Source: Apiotrichum sp. Y4204 | Lineage: Eukaryota > Basidiomycota > Tremellomycetes > Trichosporonales > Trichosporonaceae | DNA: 64,000 nt | Reading direction: 5' to 3' | Assembly (NCBI GenBank): GCA_025531455.1 | Contig: JAMYHL010000012.1 | Location: 682,001 to 746,000, forward strand | Shown here: positions 10,648 through 22,294 of the stretch, piece after piece | Position numbering within the stretch: position 1 is the stretch's first letter | How the letters are laid out: each line of letters begins with the position of its first letter | Made by a program: the position numbers and the translations under genes | The notes under the pieces: model-generated | What the model saw: the letters and a program-made list of their open reading frames with translations, nothing else | Databases searched by the model: none | What the model was told of the DNA's origin: nothing

Positions 10648-11771
10648 ATGCGTGTCGACCGTTGTGACTTTAGCGGCTTCAAAAGTGAGTTTTGAAGCGG
10701 ATCATGGCAAAAAGAGTGTCGCTGACAACGCAGTCTACCCCGGCCGGGGCAGGCTTTACGTCCGTGGCGACTCGAAGGTACGCATCACGTCGCGCGCTGC
10801 TGCTGGTTGGAGAGGACGGCGAGGGAGAGAAGAGCTGGAAACGCAGGAGGGAAGCTGGGTCCGAGAGCAGGGACGGAGCGACGAGCGACGGGAGACACGA
10901 TGGACGACGGCGACAACGAGGAATCGACCGAAGATTGCCACGACCGTCTTGAGCGTCGCGATGGATGGAGGGCTGCTCCCTGTCTGGCGTTGATTTGCGC
11001 AGTCTGCGTTCGCTAGGCAGGCCAGTTCCACCCGCTCCGACATTGAGCTACGACCCGCGATTTTTTTCCAGCAGACGACGATCTCGCTCCAAACGGCCAC
11101 GGGCAATCTACCTCTTTCGTTGCGTCTCCTTCGCGCGTTTCCTCGACTCGTCGCGTCCCCGCTCCGTCCCCTGTCTCCCCCTATTATCTCGCGTCTCAGA
11201 CCTCGCAACTCTACCCCTCGACAGCCAGCAGCGCCCTCCGCAGAATGCTCCCCTGGCATGACTAACGACAGACCTTCCGCTTCTCCGGATCGAAGACCGA
11301 GTCGCTCTTCCTCCAGCGCAAGAACCCCCGCAAGATCGCCTGGACCCAGGTGTACCGTCGCATGCACAAGAAGGGCGTCACCGAGGAGGTCGCCAAGAAG
11401 CGCAGCCGCAAGAACGTGAAGGTCCAGGTAAGTAGATGCCGGCGGAGTGCGATCGAGACGGATGCGTGTCGGCTGTCGCTCTGAGAAAGCGGCAAGTTCG
11501 CGCTGTGGAGTCCACTCTGCCAACCACACGTCACGAAACTCTACTAACAATGCAGCGTGGTGTCGTCGGTGCCGACCTCGCCTCCATCCTCGCCAAGCGC
11601 ACTGCTAAGCCCGAGGTCCGCGCCGCCGCTCGCCAGGCCGCCATCACCAAGGCCAAGGCCGCCAAGAAGGACAGGGAGTCCAAGAAGGCCGCCCGCCCCT
11701 CCGGCGTTGGCGCCAACCCCGTCCCCAAGCTCACCAAGCAGCCCAAGGCCGGTGCCAAGGGTGGCCGCTAA
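10648..11771 (+). CDS. RPL24: 60S ribosomal protein L24 (eL24)
   Basis: Large-subunit ribosomal protein eL24. Four coding exons: 10648-10684 (MRVDRCDFSGFK), 10734-10777 (IYPGRGRLYVRGDSK), 11272-11427 (TFRFSGSKTESLFLQRKNPRKIAWTQVYRR...) and 11556-11771 (RGVVGADLASILAKR... to GAKGGR). The first two exons hold the zinc-ribbon-like start. The IYPGRG and RKNPRKIAWTQVYRR blocks are diagnostic. Intron 2 is 494 nt, unusually long next to 35-60-nt introns nearby; I looked in it for snoRNA C/D boxes and saw none. Ala/Lys-rich codon-biased exons fit high expression. Confidence 0.96.
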
Positions 11772-12291
11772 ACGTGCTGGTCGGCGTGTTTAGCGATAAA
11801 CTCAAAAAACCTTCATGGATGGCGAGCTGGTGGTACAGCCACGATTCGCCCTCTGACCCGGGGATGACTTTGTAGGATATGGCCGCGCGTCGCGCAGAGC
11901 GATGCACTGGTTCCCATGCGTGAGAGTGGAGCCCACTGAAGTGGAGTGATTGGAGCAGGTTGTGAGTGTGGTAGTAGTGGCGCGGACTACCAGACGGAAC
12001 GGAGTGCTCGAGGCTACGGAGATGGTAGACCGCGAGCGACGGGATGACCTTGTGCGACCCACAAGACACAGCGGATAGATGGGATACTGATGTATGGCTC
12101 CGCGAGGTATGGTTGGTGTACAACATCACGGGGAGTCTAGAGCACGTCGAGTGAGAAGCTCGCTGGATCCTGTCACGTTGTCACACTTGGCGGTCTTTGA
12201 GACGAATGTCAGGACGGTCATACGATCAAACGAGATCTCATAACAATCCATCTATTGGGCAACATGAGCATCCATGCAATACATAATACAT
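11772..12291. other. Convergent intergenic region RPL24 / RRP36
   Basis: This lies between the two stop codons and should carry both 3' UTRs. No gene was seen. Minus-strand frames over 11731-12129 are shadows or chance frames. Confidence 0.5.
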
Positions 12292-13563
12292 CTACGCCAC
12301 CCGGCGCCGCTTCCCGCCCTCCTCGCGCCCACTCGAACCGGCAGCGAACGGCCGGCTCTTCTTCTCCTTGCCCGCGACCTTTTTCTGCTTCTTGTCCATC
12401 GCCTTTTTGACCGCGCGCTTCCCGCCCTCGGCCTCGAGCGCCTGGAAGCGGGACTGGAGCAGGAGATCGCGCTTCTCCGCTAATAATGTCAGCCCCTTCC
12501 GCTTAAAATATATATTACTCACACTTCTTCATATACCACGCGCCCTTGCCGTCTGCGCGCTTCTCCCTCTCCTCGCGCTTGGCTTGGGCGAGCACCTCGC
12601 GCTCGCGCGCCTCGCGCACCGTCCGCTCATACTTGCTCCGCGCGCGCGCGAGCTCGCGTTCCAGCCGCTCCCGCTCGGCCGTGAACCGCGGCTTTTCAGC
12701 AAGCTTGCACGTGCGCTCCGCCTTGCTTGCTGTCGCGACGGCGGCGCGGAGCGCGTCCAGCTCGTCCTTTTGCATTCCCGGGAGAAAGGCGTATCCGCGC
12801 GCATGCAGGTCGGCGTCCGCCTTGCCTGCTGAGAGAGAGGAGAAACGCGGGTCACGCCGCTCCACGGTCGGAACGGCGACGACCTGCCGCGCCCGCGATA
12901 CCTGCTTCTTCGTAGACATGACCGTCGGCCTGGAGTTAGAGAGTTAGATTGCGGGAAAGACAACTCACGCGTGCTTGTTCTCGCGCTTTGCAATCTCTTT
13001 CCGCTCACGCTCCCTCTCCCTCTCCCGCTCCCGCTCCATGCCAGGCGGATACCCGTCGTCTACTCCCCGCGCCTTGCCCTTTGCGCGCTGCATCTCCGCA
13101 AGCCGCGCCCGCGCGTCCGCGAGCTTGCGCTCCTTGGCGCTCATCCCATCTTCCTCCTCGGAATCACTCTCCTCCTTCTGCTTCTTCATGGAGCGCTGCG
13201 CCTTGCGCAGCGTCTCGAGCGGAATGGCGTCGAGTCCCTTGCGCAGGCGTTTCTGCTGTCAGCCTCCAAAATGCCTGTATATATACCCACCATCTGCGCG
13301 GCGTCGTCGTCGTCGTCCTCCGACTCCGAGTCAGTCACCGACGCGCCGTCCCAGTCGTCCGGCTCGTACATCCCCACCCCGTCGCCGTCCTCGCCGTCCT
13401 CGCTCTCCTCAACCTCTCCCTCAAGTTCTTCTCCGTCATCCTCCGCGTCGCGGGCGCCGTAGGTGGCAAACTCGTCGACCTCCGAGTCAGAATCGAGCAC
13501 GCCGTCGTCGGGCGCCGCGTATGCCGTTGCGGTCGCCTTTGCCTTTGCTGCTTTGCGTGCCAT
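12292..13563 (-). CDS. RRP36: rRNA biogenesis protein Rrp36
   Basis: Nucleolar protein for early 18S rRNA processing in the SSU processome. Four exons: 13563-13291, 13255-about 12969, about 12929-12534 and about 12497-12292. Order: a long acidic start (DSDSEVDEF..., EDGEDGDG), a QKRLRKGLDAIPLETLRKAQR block, a basic run of Glu-Arg repeats, then the Rrp36 core with RRDPRFSSLSA, FLPGMQKDELDALR and WYMKKSEKRDLLLQSRFQAL. The C-terminus is Lys/Arg-rich. The RDPRF and WYxKKSEKR motifs identify the family. The Ser of KKSEKR is rebuilt across the last intron, which supports the splice. It shares a 346-bp divergent promoter with SNF12. Confidence 0.93.
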
Positions 13564-13909
13564 GGTATCGTGATATCGTGGGTTGTGGTGGCAAGAATTA
13601 CTGTGGGATGACCGTAGATCGCGAACTTGTTGTTGAGGGCGGAAATCTTGGGTGGAGGTGCGGGGGTTATGTAATCGGTAATAGAATGGCTGGAGGATCG
13701 AATTGTTGTAATGTCGCTCTTAAGATTGTAATGCGACTAGACTTGGCCATTAGCAGCGGACCCTGGCCTCTATGTGCGACGGGACCAAACCAGAGCCTCC
13801 CTTTTCCATCCTCGCGCCCAGCTGGCGACGCGACTCTCGATGTTGTCCTCGATCATCCCATCCACAACATCCACAACATCCACGACCCATCCATCGCATC
13901 ACATCCTCA
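13564..13909. promoter_or_regulatory. Bidirectional promoter RRP36 / SNF12
   Basis: 346 bp between two divergent start codons, with no other gene. It contains ACATCCACAACATCCACAACATCCACGACC just upstream of the SNF12 start (about 13855-13890), a CA-rich direct repeat likely in the 5' leader. Confidence 0.55.
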
Positions 13910-15422
13910 ATGGCGACTGCCGGCCCGTCCCAATCCGCCCCATCCGCCGGGTCCACTCCAGCGGGAAAGCGCCCCGCCGAGGCCGAGGCCGACGCCCCGA
14001 GGCGGTACGTTCTGCCTTGCCTATCAATCTCGCTGACAGCAGGAAACACCCGCGCCCGCCGCTCCCCCCGCCGCACGTGCTGCAGTCGCTCGTGCCCGAC
14101 TCGCCGGCGTTTACGGAGCTGATGAAGATTGAGCAGAAGCTGGACTGGACCCTGCTCAGGAAAAAGGCGGAGATCAACGACGCGCTGGGGCGGAGCACGC
14201 GGGTGAAGCGCACGCTGCGGGTGTTTTTGAGCCATACCGCGCACGACCAGGCGTGGCAGGGGAACGAGGAGAAGGATGCGGAGATGAAGGAGGGCGAGGG
14301 CAAGGACGGGGAGAAGGAGGAGAAGAAGGAGGATGTGCCTGGCGCTCCGGGCGTCGACCTCAACACTGGCAAGGGCGTCGCGGGCTGGGTCCTCAGGATA
14401 GAGGGGCGGTTGCTTGACGTGAGTTATCGCCTTTCGTACGATGAACTCACAGCAGACGGGAAACCATCGCCTGGACAAGCAGAAGCGCAAGTTTTCGTCG
14501 TTCCTGCGCTCGATAGTCGTCGAGTTTGACAATCGCGAGGCGCCGACGTTCCCCGAGGGCAACATTGTCGAGTGGCACCCGTCGAGCACGGCGCCGCCAG
14601 TCGACGGTTTTGAGGTGCTGCGCCGCGGCGACAAGAACGTGCGCTGCCGGATTGTGATCCATCTCGCGCACTACCCGGAGCGCTTCAAAGTGATTCCGCC
14701 GCTGAGCGACATGATCTCGATGCGGGAGGGCACGCGCGCCGAGGTCATGGCGGCTGTGTGGCAGCTTGTCAAGACGAGCGGGGCACAGGACAAGGAGGAC
14801 CCGACGGTCGTGCGGCCCATTGGCGGGCTGGAGAAGCTTGTGCCCCACGGTGCGGAGGGCATTCAGTTCCACCAGATCCCCGAGGTCGCGACACGGTTCC
14901 TCCACCACCCCGACCCCGTGGTGATCAACTACGAGATCGACGTGTCCAAAGAGCACAACTTCCATCCCCGCTGCTTTGACATTCCCATCGAGATTGAGGA
15001 CCCGCTCAAGTCCAAGATGGCCACCCTCCTCCAGAACTTTGAGGGCCAGACCGGCACCGATATCGTCAAGCTCGACGACAAGGTCGGCGAGCTCGCCTAC
15101 TTTGCACGGGATATCAAGCAGAAGCGCGATTTCCTCGAGGCCTTTGCGTGAGTTGAGAAACTAGCAGCTGGCGATCCGTTACATTAAGCTGCTATTCCCA
15201 AGTCATCTCGCTAATCCCAGCTCGTCGCCCTACGCGTTTATCCACAACTGGCTCGCAGCACAGGCACGCGACTTGGACACGATGCTCGGCCACCAGATTG
15301 GCATGCCGGGCACGAATGGCGGCAGCGTGCGCGAGGAGGACCTGCGCCGCTCCGACCTCTTCCAGCTGCCGTGGATCAGCGAGGCGATTCCGGTGTACGA
15401 CGCGCAGCGCCCAAAGACATAG
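13910..15422 (+). CDS. SNF12: SWI/SNF subunit Snf12 / BAF60 (SMARCD) homologue
   Basis: Accessory subunit of SWI/SNF-type chromatin remodelling complexes. Four exons: 13910-14004, 14040-14418, 14453-15147 and 15221-15422. After a short Ala/Pro-rich start come VLQSLVPDSPAFTELMKIEQKLDWTLLRK (the family's conserved N-terminal block), an acidic-basic insert, then GWVLRIEGRLLDQTGNHR and KRKFSSFLRSIVVEFD. The SWIB/MDM2-like domain follows (RFKVIPPLSDMI, MAAVWQLVKTSGAQ, FHQIPEVATRFL). The C-terminal part has the family ending FASSPYAFIHNWLAAQARDL and LPWISEAIPVYDAQ. Every splice junction restores a conserved block, so the model is firm. Confidence 0.93.
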
Positions 15423-15586
15423 GGTTACGAAGAGGGATATTTGTGTTGTGTAGAATAGACGTATGCAGTGTAGTCAGACTAGGTCATGTGCAGCGCAGTG
15501 TGGTTGTCAGTCAGCACCCTCTTACTCCGTCAGGGTCATGTATTGCAATGCATCTCGTCTCGCCATGCCAGTTTTCTCCAGATATC

Positions 15587-16579
15587 TCAGACCTTGAACC
15601 GCCTGCTTCCCGAGCGCGAGAAGAATGTCTTGAGCACCCAGATCTGCGAACTACACAGTCAGCACAACCTCGACAACCTCATCTAATGCAACTCACAGGC
15701 TCATCGCCGCCATGAGAACACACTCGAGGACGGTAAACCAGAAAATACGGCTCTGCGTGGAGAGCACGGTCGAGTAGTTGCGGTGATGGCGCGTGTGGAA
15801 GTACTTTTGCGTGCGCTGGACATTCGAGAGCAGCCCGTTGAGCTTGTAAGTGCTCTCCTCGAGCGCCGACGTGTGCTCCTTGAGCGGGACGGCCTGCTGT
15901 GCCGAGAGGACGCGGCGCGGCTCCGACTCGACCATGATGCTGCGCGTAAGTGTGCTGCGCCTCAGAGAGGAGGATGGCGATCGGCTAGAACGGGGGAAAT
16001 ATCAATAGCCCATGCCATCTCCGTGTTGCACTCACTCAAAGTCGATGAGCTTGTCTGCGCCGCTCCCGTCGTTCGAAAAGCAAAACGAGTACTCGCCGAT
16101 CGTCTTGGCCGTGAAGATAAAGTCGCCCTGGCGCTCGTTGTCGCCGTCAATAATCGACTTGTCCTCGGGGTCCATCACCACCCAGTCGATCTCGAAGTTG
16201 CCGCCCGACTGCACGGCAAAGTAGAAGCCTGGGGTTAGCATTGAGGAGCAGTGGTTGCAAGGTAGCAAATTTAGACACGGCTGGGGCTATAATCATGGTA
16301 AGCCGGGGAGCTTACAGCCCTTGTGAGAAGCTGCAGCCATCACGACCACAACCCCGCAGATGTCCAGCTGCAATCGTCCGCCAAGATCACGCGCCAACCA
16401 GAATCGCGGCCTATTCTCGATGAGTCCATTACAGCCGACTCACCAATCTTCTCTCCAACGCCATCGACATCAGCATAGAAGCAGCTCTTCTCATTCGCGA
16501 GCAGCAGGGTCGTGAGGGCCGTCGCGTGCGCACTCGCCGCGAGGAGGAGCGCGCCCGCAAACGCGAGGGCGGCGCGCAT
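15587..16579 (-). CDS. p24 family (emp24/gp25L) ER-Golgi cargo receptor
   Basis: Type I membrane protein of COPII/COPI vesicles. Four exons: 16579-16444, 16228-about 16037, 15939-15697 and 15650-15587. Order: signal peptide (AALAFAGALLLAASAHA), GOLD domain (TTLLLANEKSCFYADVD, IGFYFAVQSGGNFEIDWVVM, GEYSFCFSN with the two conserved Cys), a coiled-coil stalk, a transmembrane helix (FWFTVLECVLMAAMSLSQIWVL) and a short basic tail with the FF sorting motif (TFFSRSGSRRFKV). The GOLD sequence seems closest to the gamma/Erp-type members, but subfamily is uncertain. Intron 1 is 215 nt. It lies head-to-head with GOS1, another early-secretory gene. Confidence 0.92.
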
Positions 16580-16972
16580 CGTGGTGAGCTGGAGGGAGAG
16601 GGAAAAGGAGGTGCCAGTAAATAGGGCCGGATGGGAGATCCGCGTTTCCGAGTCAGGTGTTATTCTAGGTGCGCGTGTGCGTTTGCGTGTCGAGTGCGTC
16701 GAGTATCAATGTTGCGCTGTTGTCGACGAGGTTGTCAGGTTGGATGGTGACGACAAAGGCGCGAAGGCACCGAAGGGTAGATGAGTGCGTGGAACACATC
16801 TCAATCCGCAAGATTTGCTTCCGTCCATTCCACCCCCGCTCTGGGCGGCGAGCTCTGACGTCTTTACATGGACCAGACAGCACAACTGACACTACTCGAT
16901 TCACAACATCAACAAACACTCCATCTCGCACTTTTACTCTCACTCTCACGTCCACGCTCACGCTCCACCACG
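16580..16972. promoter_or_regulatory. Bidirectional promoter p24 / GOS1
   Basis: 393 bp between start codons of two divergently transcribed ER-Golgi trafficking genes. The GOS1 side has a pyrimidine/CA-rich leader (ACTCTCACTCTCACGTCCACGCTCACGC). No other gene was seen. Confidence 0.55.
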
Positions 16973-17894
16973 ATGGCATCAGCATGGGACAATGCGCGGC
17001 GGCACGCGCGCGCGCTCGAGGCCGCACTGGACACGAAGCTGTCGAGCTACTCGCGGCTCGCGGGCGAGATTGCTGCCGGGGCGCGGCCGGGCGAAAACGA
17101 CGAGGAGGGCGTCGGGGGGTACAAGCTTGTCGAGGAGGAGATTGAGGAATTGCTGGGCAAGGTGCGTATCTGGGCTGGAGGAGATGTGAGATGTGAAGTC
17201 AAAACCAAAGCCGTGCTCCTTTGAACGACGAGCACTGACTCACGCCGCGCAACATCCCCCACCCGGCCCACTCTTTTCCCACTGACGGCAGCTCGACCAA
17301 GCGATAGAGGACCTGACGGGCCTCATCAACTCGCCATCGCAGCCGCCATCTGCGAGCATGCAGCACGCGGCCGCGCGCCACCGCGACAACTATGACGATT
17401 ACCGCCGTGATTTTCTGCGCGTGCGCGGGAACATTGACTCGGCGGTGCAGCGGAGTAATCTCCTCGGCTCGGTGCGCAAGGATATCGAGTAGGTGCAGAG
17501 TGTGGAATTGGATTCTGATGGCAGCGACTACAAGACGGCCCGGTCGTCGGCGACGGATGCGCTGCTCGCCGACCGGGGGCGGATAGACTCGAGCCACCGC
17601 ATGATGGACGACACGCTCGAGTGAGTACTAGCAGCTAGGTCATCTGCGCAACTAGCTGTTACGCATTTCACTCACACCCGCAGCCAGGCATACGCCACAC
17701 GGCAGGACTTTGCCGAGCAGCGCGGGCTTCTCGCGTCCATTGACTCGCGCATGGGCGGCGTGGTGTCGCAGATGCCCGGCATAAACTCGCTCATCTCAAT
17801 GATCTCGAGCCGCCGCCGGCGCGACACGTTCATCCTCGGCGGCGTCGTCGCGTTCTGTACCCTCCTGATCCTGGGATACCTGTTTGGATTCTGA
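16973..17894 (+). CDS. GOS1: Golgi SNARE Gos1
   Basis: v-SNARE for intra-Golgi and ER-Golgi fusion. Four exons: 16973-17161, 17292-17488, 17525-17620 and 17684-17894. It starts MASAWDNARRHARALEAALDTKLSSYSRL, the family N-terminus. Then come RHRDNYDDYRRDFLRVRGNI and SNLLGSVRKDIDDYK, the SNARE motif (RGRIDSSHRMMDDTLDQAYATRQDF...INSLI) and a C-terminal anchor (DTFILGGVVAFCTLLILGYLFGF). Intron 2 uses a GTAGGT donor that reads as an in-frame stop if unspliced; splicing it restores KDIDDYK. Confidence 0.94.
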
Positions 17895-18095
17895 TTGTAG
17901 AGTAGGACCGGAGTCGGAGTGGGGGCATGACGGGAGTCGTGGGATACGATATGGATACGATTATGTGTACCCAAGAGGCAATTGTCAGGGGGGTGAACTG
18001 AGATTGTCAAGAGAGGTGGCCTTTCCAATACATGGCCCCCATCAGAACCCCCGTACCCTTCTCTAATACACACGTAACATCTCGGGCATAATACT

Positions 18096-19195
18096 CTACG
18101 CAAACACCTTGTCGACGGCGAGCTCGTCCTCGCCAAGCTCCTCCTTCCTCCTGGCCGCGCGGTCCCCGCGGTTCTCCTGGTCGCCCTTGCGCATGCGGTA
18201 CTTTTGCCCGGCCTCGCGCTTGGCCGCCGCCCGCATAGCTGCGGGGGTAACAAACTCCTGGTTGGCAAACACTGTGGGGCCGCCAAACGAGCCCTCAAAC
18301 ACGCGGATAGGGTTGAGCACGAAGCGCGGGCCAATCTCGACGAGCGACGTCTGCGGCGGGCCGGACGGGCGCAGCGGGTCCTTGTCGATAATCTGGTAGT
18401 TCCGGAACCAGATGCGGCCGTCGAGAATCGAAAAGAGGAGAATGTGGTCGATAAACGGCTTCAGGCGGCGGGACGTGCGCGGAACCGAGAAGATCTGCGT
18501 GTGAGTCGAGTTGTTCCGGGGTGGGTGAGAGCTAGCATGACTGCTTTCATAGCTCTTGGTTCACCTCCTCGAGGCGGGTGATCATGAGCGTTCTTCACCC
18601 GCCTCTTCCTCTACTCACATGCGAAAAGAGCTCCTTCATAAGCTTCCACTCCTCCTTGGCCTCCCACTCGCCATCAAACACGCAGATGCCCCGCGACCCC
18701 TTGAGGCAGTTTCCCGTCATCTTGAGCTCGTCCATCGTGTGGATGTTCTGCACGTGGCACTTGACCGACGGCCCGTTCGGAGTACGCGAAAGCCACAGGT
18801 ACAGGTCCTCGTGCCGCCGCGCCTCAAAGTAGAGCGCGTTCGAGCACGAGTGCAGGTCCGCGAGCTCGTTGACCAGGTGCAGCGCCGATTTCGAGTCGAG
18901 CTTCGAGTCTGGGTGTCAGTTGATTTGGAAAGCTCCCCAGATCACCATCCTCATTCTCAATCCATCACCCCGCGCCCCCCTCTCCTCACCTCCTCTCAAA
19001 CTCACCCTTTTTGACGTGCGGCAACAGCGCCTCGAGGTCCGCCATAAGATGCCGCATGCGCCCCGTGATACCGCGCGAGGAGAGCATGAGCACCTTGTCC
19101 TTGCGCTTCTTCTCGACGACGGCCGGCGCCTCATCCTCCGCCGCGCGCTTCTTGCCCTTCTGCAGCTTCTCCGAGGCCTTGAGCAGCGACGCCAT
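18096..19195 (-). CDS. BRX1: Ribosome biogenesis protein Brx1 (Brix domain)
   Basis: Nucleolar factor for 60S subunit assembly. Three exons: 19195-about 19006, about 18909-18621 and about 18495-18096. After a Lys-rich start (KGKKRAAEDEAPAVVEKKRKD) the Brix domain runs through VLMLSSRGITGRMRHLMADL, LVNELADLHSCSNALYFEARR, DLYLWLSRTPNGPSVKC, MTGNCLKGSRGI and IFSVPRTSRRLKPFIDHILLF. It continues to FRNYQI, LVEIGPRFVLNPIRVFEGSF and a basic C-terminus. The RGIT and GPRFVLNPI motifs are diagnostic. Complete at both ends. Confidence 0.95.
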
Positions 19196-19494
19196 GATGG
19201 GTGTGGTTGGGGTGGTGGGGGTGAGGAGTGTTGTGACGAATGTGTCCAGTGTCCACAGACTTTCTGAACTACGCTGGGCAAAGATTTTGGACGGCGGTGG
19301 AGGTGGCGGCGGAACTAATTTTCTTGATCGACGATTCCAGGAACCCCCAAGACACTGATACACTGATACCTACTCTCCTCTCCATCGGCACACGACCTGC
19401 ATGCAACCTGGTGGCTTTGCAGCCTGAAGTCATGTGCATCTACAGTGATGCCAGCGCATGTTGCGGCCTGCCTTTATTCTATATGCACGTCTGC

Positions 19495-22294
19495 CTAGAA
19501 CTTGCGATCTATTCTCCGGTTGATCCCCCCGAGAAGGACCTTTACTATGAGATTGGCCGTCATGGCCTCGCCGTTATACGGAACCGTGTCGACCATGTCA
19601 CGCACGCCATGCGCAGCAGCCAGACCCTCATCCAGCTCCTGCAGTGCCTCCGTTGCCTGATATCAGTACTTGTCTTCACACACGGGCCCGGACTTGTACC
19701 TACCTCTGGGTCATCACCAATCTGGAGAAGCTGCACCCCGACCTGCGACAGCGGATAGTCTCCCCTGTCGAGGCGCTTCGCAATGCTAATGAGCACGCTC
19801 TCGGGGTCGTCAGTAGGAGCTGCAGCGATCATATCAAAACGTTCGTCAACAGAGGAGGCAGCGCGGATTCGGCGCAGGACGGGAATGGCAAACGCTGGTG
19901 TCAGTCTAGTAAGAGCTTGCGACACTGGACGTACCGCCATCAGTCACCACGATGAGGTTCATGGACCGTGTCATCCCGTCACCCGATGCCGTGTCGCGCT
20001 CGAGGCGAGTCATGTATTCCCGCAGGATAGCCTCCATCCGGAGGCCTGTCGGTGTCGCGCCCTTGGGATCCAGCCCGGCGAACAGTTCCTCGACATCGTC
20101 CGCCGTGCGCAGTCCCTTCCCGACACGCTTCGAGTTGAGGAAGTAAATGTCAACACCATCCTCGTCGTACTTGACAGCTTGGGAAACCACACCCATGATA
20201 GCGGCTGTGGCCTGCTCCCATCGTTCTCCTTTCATCGACGTGCTGTCGTCGATAAGGAAGACAGTATCGTAGTCGCGCAGCATCTCAAGGGCGTTTTCAC
20301 CACCGATGAGAATAGGCGCAGGAGAGGGTGCCCGGGGAGGCGTGGAAGTGTGGGCGTACGTTCCCCCAGGAACCCCATGCCCGTGGGGGTTTAACATGCC
20401 ATTATCCCCGCCTGGGCCTGCGTCCAGGTCTGGGGAGAGCGCGTAATCCTGAGAGTCTGAGCGATAAGCATAGTGATCAGGCGCGACAGACGGAGGAGGT
20501 GGGACAGGCGGAGGGGCATGTTGTTCGTGGTCGGGCACCCATCCAGGGGGAGGTCCGTCTGGCGGTGCATACCCCTCCTGCTCCTGGTGCGATGCATATG
20601 CCTCGTGCTCCTGATGGGGGGCATAAGCCTTGTGCTCCTGGTGGGGGCCATAAGCCTCGTGCTCCTGGTAGTGGCGGGGCGGGAGAGGAGGTAAATCACG
20701 TTGACCAGACGGCTGGGAAGAAGTAGGCCGGGAAGGCGATGCAGGTGGTTCGAAGTGCTGGTGCTCGACTTCGCTGAGGAAAGGATTTCTGCTCTGCAGT
20801 GTGCTACCAGTTGCTTGAGCCGATACACGAGGAGGGGACGTCGCCGCTTGAGTCGGGGCGAGGATCGGGGCTGAGCCAAAGTCGAGGTTTTCCATCTGGT
20901 CCATGAGGTCCTCTGGCCCGGTCGCATGTGATGCTCCAGCTGCAGGATGTTCATTGCCGTAGCTGAGTCTGCTATGGTGCCCGTTCGTCTGCGGGGCGCT
21001 GTGGCCTACATGACCAGCTCCATAGCTGCTGGAAGCACCATGACTGTTGGGAGCTTCGTAGAGGCTGGAAGCTTCATAGCTGCTGGGAGCTGTATAGCTG
21101 CTGGGTCCAGCGACACCTTCGCCGGGGAAGTGCTCTTGCTGGATGGACCGCAACGACCTATCCTCCTCGTAGGTCTCGAGGCTTTCCTGAACTGCGCGTT
21201 CGTACTCGAGACGCTCCTTCTCAGACTGGCGGGAGAGACGGATTGCCTCTTCGAGCTCGCTTTCCTCCCGGATCGCTCTCTCCTGAGGATCCACAGGGGA
21301 CCGAGGGCGGCTAACCGCACTGTCCGAGTGAGCGCCACCATTGGAGACAGACAACAACGAGTTGCGGTGCAAATCAGAACTCCCTATCGACATGCGCGAA
21401 GCCGCAGCATCACTGCCTGTACGCCGATGAGACGGCGTGGGCGTGTTACTGTCTGCGCTCTGGATCGCCATCAGCACGGCTGTGGCTTCGGGCTCGGGAT
21501 CCTGGCTTGAGTAGGGCGGAGGCGGGGGCTCGTCCCCTGGTTCGTCAGATGCGCGGGCACGTGGGGTGGTCTGCGCCGCCGCCGCGACCGTGTTGGCGCG
21601 CGCCATGGCCGACGTGAACGCATTTGTGCTTGACGACACGCGACCCGTGGTTCCGTGCCGTTGCGGAGTTCCGGATGCGGATCCATATGGAGTTCGCCGA
21701 GCCAAGGGCGACGGGCCAAGGAGATAGTACTCGCGGATCTCGTCAAAGCTCTTCGCAAAGGCGGGGCTCTGGAGGCGAAGCTGACGGTTAGGAAGATTAG
21801 ACAGTTCAGGACGCACCGACTGCTCGAGCAAGCAGATTTTGGAGACGAGCTCGGGCTTGTTCTTTCCGCGCGCGAGCTTCAGGTCACAGTACGCCTTGAG
21901 GACTGCGAAGCGATATCTAGGCTGTTAGAGGGCGCAAGGACGGACGCGAAGCAGCCGTGCTGCACCTACTTTGGATCGTTTATGCCATGAACGTTGGTCA
22001 TTCCCGTAATGACATCGACCGAGCTGTACTGGTATCCTACTGGTGGCTGAAGTCAGCGCTCTGCCGTCGGGCGGCGGGTTCCAGGACATCAGTTGTAAAT
22101 CGCTCAGCACAGCAACGCAGTGTGCTGTACATCGCTCTCAATCCTGCTACCTCATAATAATGAGCAGGAGCCGGCATGGATGTCCTGCATCCTGGCGAGT
22201 CACGGTTACTCACGAGGTTGACACCATACGGGTTATGCCCGCGCGCATCGCGCTGGGCGTTGTATCGCGATGACATGGACGGTCGTGATGACAT
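19495..22294 (-). CDS. Large protein with tandem UIM-like motifs and C-terminal VWA domain
   Basis: About 840 residues in at least six exons. The N-terminus (MSSRPSMSSRYNAQRDARGHNPYG) splices to a YQYSSVDVITGMTNVHGINDPK exon and then a conserved-looking helical block (YRFAVLKAYCDLKLARGKNKPE, FDEIREYYLLG). A disordered middle has two ubiquitin-interacting-motif-like helices (ELEEAIRLSRQSEKE and EYERAVQESLETYEE, near 21180-21280) and HQEHEAYG/HQEHKAYA repeats (about 20570-20680). The VWA domain near the C-terminus has a near-canonical MIDAS (DTVFLIDDSTSMKG...GATPTG...LIVVTDGG). It ends in NRRIDRKF. The exact first intron is uncertain. The VWA domain and MIDAS are clear; the UIMs are motif-level calls. 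Many fungi have VWA proteins of unknown role; ubiquitin binding here is inference. Confidence 0.8.

Noticed and set aside
10778..11271. Possible snoRNA in the long RPL24 intron
   Set aside because: No C box/D box pair or H/ACA pattern could be made out by eye.
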